Shown: positions 60,001 through 64,000 of the stretch, piece after piece | How positions within the stretch are numbered: position 1 is the stretch's first letter | Layout: each line of letters opens with the position of its first letter | Assembly (NCBI GenBank): GCA_964023275.1 | Contig: OZ029927.1 | Coordinates: 11,203,726-11,267,725 of the forward strand | Direction of reading: 5' to 3' | Length of the DNA: 64,000 bases | DNA from: Norana najaformis | Lineage: Eukaryota > Annelida > Clitellata > Crassiclitellata > Hormogastridae | Made by a program: the position numbers and the translations under genes | Notes under the pieces: model-generated | Told to the model about the DNA's origin: nothing | Seen by the model: only the letters and a program-made list of their open reading frames with translations | Databases searched by the model: none

Positions 60001-63000
60001 CCTCAAAGAATTCTACGAAGCAATCAGAAATGGCCATATGGGAGGTTGTATGACATTGTGTAATTATGAGTACCGTTATGAAAAATATACTTGCTTAGTC
60101 CTTCCTGTGCCGATCTGCACATCAGGCAATGCAGCTTCTCCATTCATCTCTGTTGGCTGCCAGTCTTCCTGCCTCATCCCATGACATCTCCAAACAACCA
60201 AGGCCATATGGGAGGTTGTATGACATTGTGTAATTATGAGTACTGTTATGAAAAATATACTTGCTTAGTCCTTCCTGTGCCAATCTGCACATCAGGCAAT
60301 GCAGCTTCTCCATTCATCTCTGTTGACTGCCAGTCTTCCTGCCTCATCCCATGACATCTCCAAACAACCAAGGCCATATGGGAGGTTGTATGACATTGTG
60401 TAATTATGAGTACTGTTATGAAAAAATATACTTGCTTAGTCCTTCCTGTGCCAATCTGCACATCAGGCAATGCAGCTTCTCCATTCATCTCTGTTGACTG
60501 CCAGTCTTCCTGCGTCATCCCATGACATCTCCAAACAACCAAGGTCATCTCTGATGGTCTCTGGCCAGTTCTTCCCTTGGTCTTCCCTTCCTCCATTCCC
60601 CTTCAGAATCGTAATTATGAATACTGTTATGAAAAGTGGAATTGTGGAAATTTTTGTGATGCATAATTGCAGTGTGTTAAATGTACGTTTGTGCTGTGAT
60701 CTGATCAGTTATCTGTGTATTGCCGCTTTATATATGAGTCCTTGTGGATTAGTTGGTGCATATTTGTATGCTGTTGTATTCTTAAGGTGAAGCTGATCAG
60801 GGCACTGATGGAGCACTACTTTTTGCTGTCTGTCGTGGAAAAGTGAGTGAAGGACTGGATTTTGCAGACAACAATGCCAGAGCTGTTATAACCGTAAGTT
60901 GTCTGTAGGCTGTATATAAGGCATAAATTAGTCTTTCATTTCATCACACTTGCTCGTACAAATGATAGATCACACACTGCACTCTCTTGAGTGGTCTTAC
61001 TTACTACATTCATCATATTGCCAACTTTGAATTGGCTTATTTATGTTATAGCCATTTTTGAATTGGCTTATTTATCTTATTGTCACGTTTAAATTGCCTT
61101 ATTCGTCTTATTGCCATTTTTGGCTTATTTATCTTATTGCCATGTTTGAATTGGCTTATTTATCTTATTGCCATGTTTGAATTGGCTTATTTATCTTATT
61201 GCCATTTTTAAATTGGCTTATTTATCTTATTGCCACATTTAAATTGCCTTATTCATCTTATTGCCACATTTAAATTGGCTTATTTATCTTATTGCCATTT
61301 TTAAATTGGCTTATTCATCTTATTGCCATGCTTTAAATGACATTTGATCTTGTTACCCTGATTAGTCACCTGGGTTTTCACTGCAACGGAGGCCATTATG
61401 TGTAGAGCTGTTATTGTTTGACTTGTAGATTGGAATTCCTTATCCTAATATTAAAGATACACAGGTACGTTAGCGATGACAAAGACGTTGTGTGGTGGTA
61501 GTGATGATTGTGCTGAAATGGCATTTATGGTGATGATGACGAAAAATTTTGATAACTGCAATGTTGGCTTTGAAGCTGACAGCTGTGAGAATGACTATTT
61601 CATTGATTCTGATGATTGTTGCGCTGATGGTTTTTCGTCTCTGATGGTCTCTGGCCAGCAAAACAGACTGTTGGTCTCAGATGAGGCATCTGTTTTTTCT
61701 TAGAACTAGTGGTGGAACTGGTAGTTAGAAGTGCACTGGACTAAACTTTATAATACAGTAAATCCTTAATATTGTGGAAGAGTTTAACTCTGTTTTGCTA
61801 AACTGACGATAGTTTCGCTCTGTATTACTAAATCTGAGATTGTTTGACCTGTTATAACTTAAATGATACTTTCTAGATCTTGTTCTAAATCCCCTGTGAA
61901 GTTGGCACTGATAAGTGAAGGATTGTGGCGATAGATTAATGTTGTTAAGATTTGATCGGTTGATCTTTTCCTTCTATAGGTTTTACAGAAGAAGAAATAC
62001 AACGATGGAAAGAGTCACACAAAGGGTCTTTTGTGTGGAGCCGAGTGGTACGAGATCCAGGCTTACCGGGCGTTAAACCAGGCTTTGGGAAGGTGCATTA
62101 GACACAGGTCAGTAAGTGGCCTGCGATTGGCTCACAAATAACATTGTCTCAGTCTTTCATTTCTGTGTGAGGGTACGCATACAAGTGGGCACAAGAATTT
62201 GACGTGTTTGTTTGCAAACGTTTAACTTGTTAGGGAAGGTTTTTGAATTGCTCTTCTGTAATATGGTAAAATTGTGCTTAAACTCTCTGACCCACTTTCT
62301 CTGAGGAACTGTTCATTATAGAGGCATGTGATACGTGTGGCATTATTTACAGTACTTTATTCAGTTGTGCTTACACTTTTTGGAAGTATTTTGCTCTGTG
62401 TTGATTTTTGCTGTTGAAAAGAAAATATGAAATCTTTGTTACTATATTGTTCATGATGATATGAAGTAACTGTCATTACCCTCTCATGATCTCTGTCACT
62501 GTGACCATGTGTGTGATGTACCATAGTCAGAAGGTACCCCTCCCATCTGCTGTGGGGGTCTGTTTGGTCTATTCATGGCCATCTGTTCATGATGAGTCAA
62601 TAATTGAAAAATTGTGGGTTCATGTCTGCTGTGTATGCTTCTTGCAATAACCTTGGGCAAGTTGTTTGGCCGCTTGTGCCTCTGCCACCAGATAGTGGAA
62701 TTTGGTGCTGGCATAAGATGGGAAATAAACTGCAAATCCTGAGATGCACTGGCGTCATGACGAGGACCTTGGGTTTCATAGGCTGTCGACTCAAAGGCTG
62801 AAGAGCAGGAATTAGCACCTCCCCTACATTCCACTAGGGATATGAGTGCTTCACTTTACATCCTCTGTGATATCTTGCATCACTGTATTTTGTGAAATGG
62901 AAACAACACATTGTGATCTTGATGAATAGAATTTTAACTTTTATCTGTTTTTTTCAGACGTGACTGGGGTGCCTTGATTCTTATTGATGAACGATTTGGT

Positions 63001-63648
63001 AAAAATCCACAGAAGTACACATCAGGCAAGTTTTCAATTAAAAGAGAAGTCTATTTATCAGTTTACTGAAGTATTGTGACATAATGTAGCAGTTTATTTA
63101 TATAGCAGCACTATAATTTAATAGTATTTTGCCATATGCATTTGTGATGCAGTGGTAATTAATAATAATAGTAATAGAAACTTATAATGTGCCAGTGTCT
63201 GATGCACAAGACATTAGCTGGTGGTGCACCCAAACCAAGTTGCAACATCCAGAAGGACATTCCACAAGACAGAGAGGCAGCCTATGGCAGATAAGCAATT
63301 TGAAAAGGGTAAGTTTTAGGTTTTAAGTTTTGGAGTTAGACATTTATTGCCACTGTTTTGGATATTTTAGGCCTGAAGGCGTTGAACTTCGTTATAGACT
63401 ATATTGTTTTACAATGCTGCATCACAGTTTGTGCAGAATTAGTTTTAAAACTGAAGCACGTCTGACTTTGATGTGCGGAGTTTGCCCTTGTAGGACTTTC
63501 AAAGTGGGTTCGGCAACGTATGCAGTATTATGGTGACTTTCAGAATGCTATGAACAGCCTGAAACAATTCACTCACGACAGACTGAATTCCACTGCTCCC
63601 GATGAAACGAGGTATTCAAGAAAATGGTCTAAAAGCTTTCATGCTTAA
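47454..63648 (+). CDS. BRIP1: BRIP1/FANCJ DEAH-box 5'-3' DNA helicase (24 exons found; C-terminus uncertain)
   Basis: Exons: 47454-47543, 48555-48666, 49397-49603, 49829-49905, 50911-51044, 51631-51720, 52205-52298, 52513-52635, 53118-53213, 53848-53983, 54231-54277, 54861-55010, 55535-55695, 56262-56304, 56796-56882, 57495-57635, 58173-58292, 58706-58777, 59915-60044, 60787-60893, 61429-61464, 61980-62107, 62958-63025, 63494-63611. All phases agree. Walker A SPTGSGKS ends at residue 52; motif Ia is YFGTRTHKQ; the four Fe-S cysteines are C248, C263, C272 and C311; DEAH is 354-357; LTSGTLSP is present; motif V is [11 protein letters not shown]; motif [10 protein letters not shown] is 785-792. 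This is FANCJ and not RTEL1 or DDX11, judged by the Cys-rich insert and LSKWVRQ. Known role: nuclear interstrand-crosslink and G-quadruplex repair. Exon 24 either splices onward at 63612 (weak donor) or reads through to TAA at 63646, giving 867 aa. Confidence 0.93.
48159..48495. repeat. 48-bp minisatellite, about 7 copies, in BRIP1 intron 1
   Basis: Unit attagagttagagttgaatt atgctgtggtgcattactta ttgttaga, nearly identical between copies. Because 48 is divisible by three it yields long open frames on both strands (repeating [16 protein letters not shown] on plus). It ends 60 bp before exon 2. There are no unique spacers, so it is not a CRISPR array. Confidence 0.93.
50575..50825 (-). mobile_element. 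tRNA-derived SINE, family A
   Basis: Full-length-looking copy in BRIP1 intron 4, ending 85 bp before exon 5. The minus strand gives a convincing tRNA-like A box (ggttagctcattggttaaag); the B box is degenerate. Confidence 0.72.
51316..51392. repeat. Short tandem repeat (ctataagattttgaaa)n
   Basis: Four to five imperfect 14-16 bp units directly before a hairpin in BRIP1 intron 5. Confidence 0.75.
51390..51473. repeat. Near-perfect inverted repeat (about 40-bp arms, 5-nt loop)
   Basis: The left arm starts taagatttatgtatctaagc and ends ttttcattagcctttaaag (51390-51429). The right arm at 51435-51473 is its reverse complement with one mismatch and one 1-nt gap. The loop is aggtt. It can form a long hairpin in the BRIP1 pre-mRNA or a DNA cruciform. 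Confidence 0.9.
56708..56750. repeat. Inverted repeat, 18-bp arms
   Basis: acataacttccattatct, loop gtgt, then agataatggaagatgttatg t; one 3-nt bulge. In BRIP1 intron 14. Confidence 0.8.
57017..57086. repeat. (TA)n microsatellite
   Basis: About 33 TA units in BRIP1 intron 15. Confidence 0.92.
59275..59415. repeat. Tandem repeat of about 45 bp, 3 copies
   Basis: Units of catttaattaacttgtcatg plus tcatgtcgtgtaattggcat; unit length varies by loss of tcatg. In BRIP1 intron 18. Confidence 0.85.
60032..60542. repeat. Threefold tandem duplication (170/170/171 bp) containing the BRIP1 exon 19 end and a LINE fragment
   Basis: Units start at 60032, 60202 and 60372, each with ggccatatgggaggttgtat. 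The first 13 bp of unit 1 are the last coding bases of BRIP1 exon 19, so the coding end and the 5' splice site (gggag|gttgta) are present three times. The rest of each unit is a minus-strand LINE ORF2 end (next entry). Confidence 0.95.
60084..60610 (-). mobile_element. LINE ORF2 3' fragment inside the tandem duplication
   Basis: The minus strand encodes [40 protein letters not shown] and ADWHRKD, the familiar last residues of a non-LTR retrotransposon ORF2. The outermost copy is flanked by taattatgagtaccgttatg (60060) and taattatgaatactgttatg (60612), a probable target-site duplication of about 25 bp. Confidence 0.8.
61007..61335. repeat. Tandem repeat of about 31 bp, about 10 copies
   Basis: Units ttattgccatgtttgaattg plus gcttatttatc with sequence drift. 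In BRIP1 intron 20. Confidence 0.9.
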
Positions 63649-63726
63649 TGCTAAATTGTCAGGCTTTTATTGATTTCAAATCCACGTTTTTTGTACGAAA
63701 AGAACAAGTTGCTCTTGGGCTATGCA

Positions 63727-63732
63727 AATAAA
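63727..63732 (+). terminator. Candidate poly(A) signal AATAAA
   Basis: 79 bp past the read-through stop codon of BRIP1 exon 24; a second AATAAA is at 63843-63848. They support, without proving, a transcript that ends here. Confidence 0.35.
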
Positions 63733-64000
63733 TTTGTGGAAATGGCTGTCATGTTGGTTCAATGCTGTTGTCTGGCATACGCTTCTGCCATATGATTCTT
63801 AATACGATCTGTGGAGACTGTTGTTGAGAGGCATAAAAGTTGAATAAATATCACATGAAAACATGTTGACATGGGCTTTGTTGTTGCGTATCATTGCTGT
63901 CAATATTTTAACACTTGTTACATTCACAAGGTTAGTAAATCTGAATCTGAGGTGAAATACAAGCGTGAGCAAATTGGCTTGTTACACGGAGCCTGCTCCG

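Noticed and set aside
60246-60596. 116-codon minus-strand frame as a gene
   Set aside because: It is the tandemly repeated LINE ORF2 remnant read partly out of frame.

Overview
The window is animal nuclear DNA. Genes are split by GT-AG introns of roughly 0.1 to 3 kb and separated by AT-rich intergenic DNA full of microsatellites, tRNA-headed SINE-like repeats, 5'-truncated non-LTR retrotransposons and TIR elements. The gene set (TBL1-type corepressor, FANCJ helicase, 3-beta-HSD family enzyme, DPH4 co-chaperone, IL16/PDZD2-type PDZ protein, mpaB/DUF2236 oxygenase) and the repeat style suggest a marine invertebrate, but I cannot name a phylum from the sequence. I see no bacterial operon, CRISPR array, phage or true tRNA/rRNA gene.

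Layout. 1-8160: gene-free, with large (GA)n tracts, a SINE, a LINE 3' fragment, a 250-bp segmental duplication and a second SINE type. 8161-14400 (+): three-exon gene for a 1048-residue, Ser/Pro-rich protein with one C-terminal PDZ domain like the last PDZ of pro-IL16 and PDZD2. 14401-19444: gene-poor, including a (TA)n tract of about 200 bp. 19445-20383 (+): intronless 312-residue mpaB/DUF2236 oxygenase-like protein. 20384-24822: repeats. 24823-25269 (+): intronless DPH4/DNAJC24. 25593-25803: remnant of a Tc1/mariner-like element. 26161-29354 (-): four-exon 3-beta-HSD family gene. 30358-31260 (-): LINE reverse-transcriptase remnant. 32233-41423 (-): complete 14-exon TBL1X/TBL1XR1 orthologue. 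43.1-44.0 kb: TIR-like non-autonomous elements. 44513-45984 (-): unrecognised three-exon gene for a 96-residue protein, head to head with the next gene. 47454-63648 or beyond (+): BRIP1/FANCJ helicase, 24 exons found, covering the whole helicase core.

Exon models were built by hand from ORF homology plus splice-phase bookkeeping. Every junction in the five spliced genes keeps frame, which is strong internal support. The genes do not form a pathway; they are an ordinary set of housekeeping, regulatory and repair genes. The most informative local events are: a threefold tandem duplication that copies the end of BRIP1 exon 19, its 5' splice site and a LINE fragment carrying a recognisable target-site duplication; a GC-AG intron in BRIP1; a 27-nt terminal coding exon in the TBL1 gene; a near-perfect 40-bp hairpin in a BRIP1 intron; and the unrecognised small gene beside BRIP1. 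I found no convincing new multi-gene biological system.
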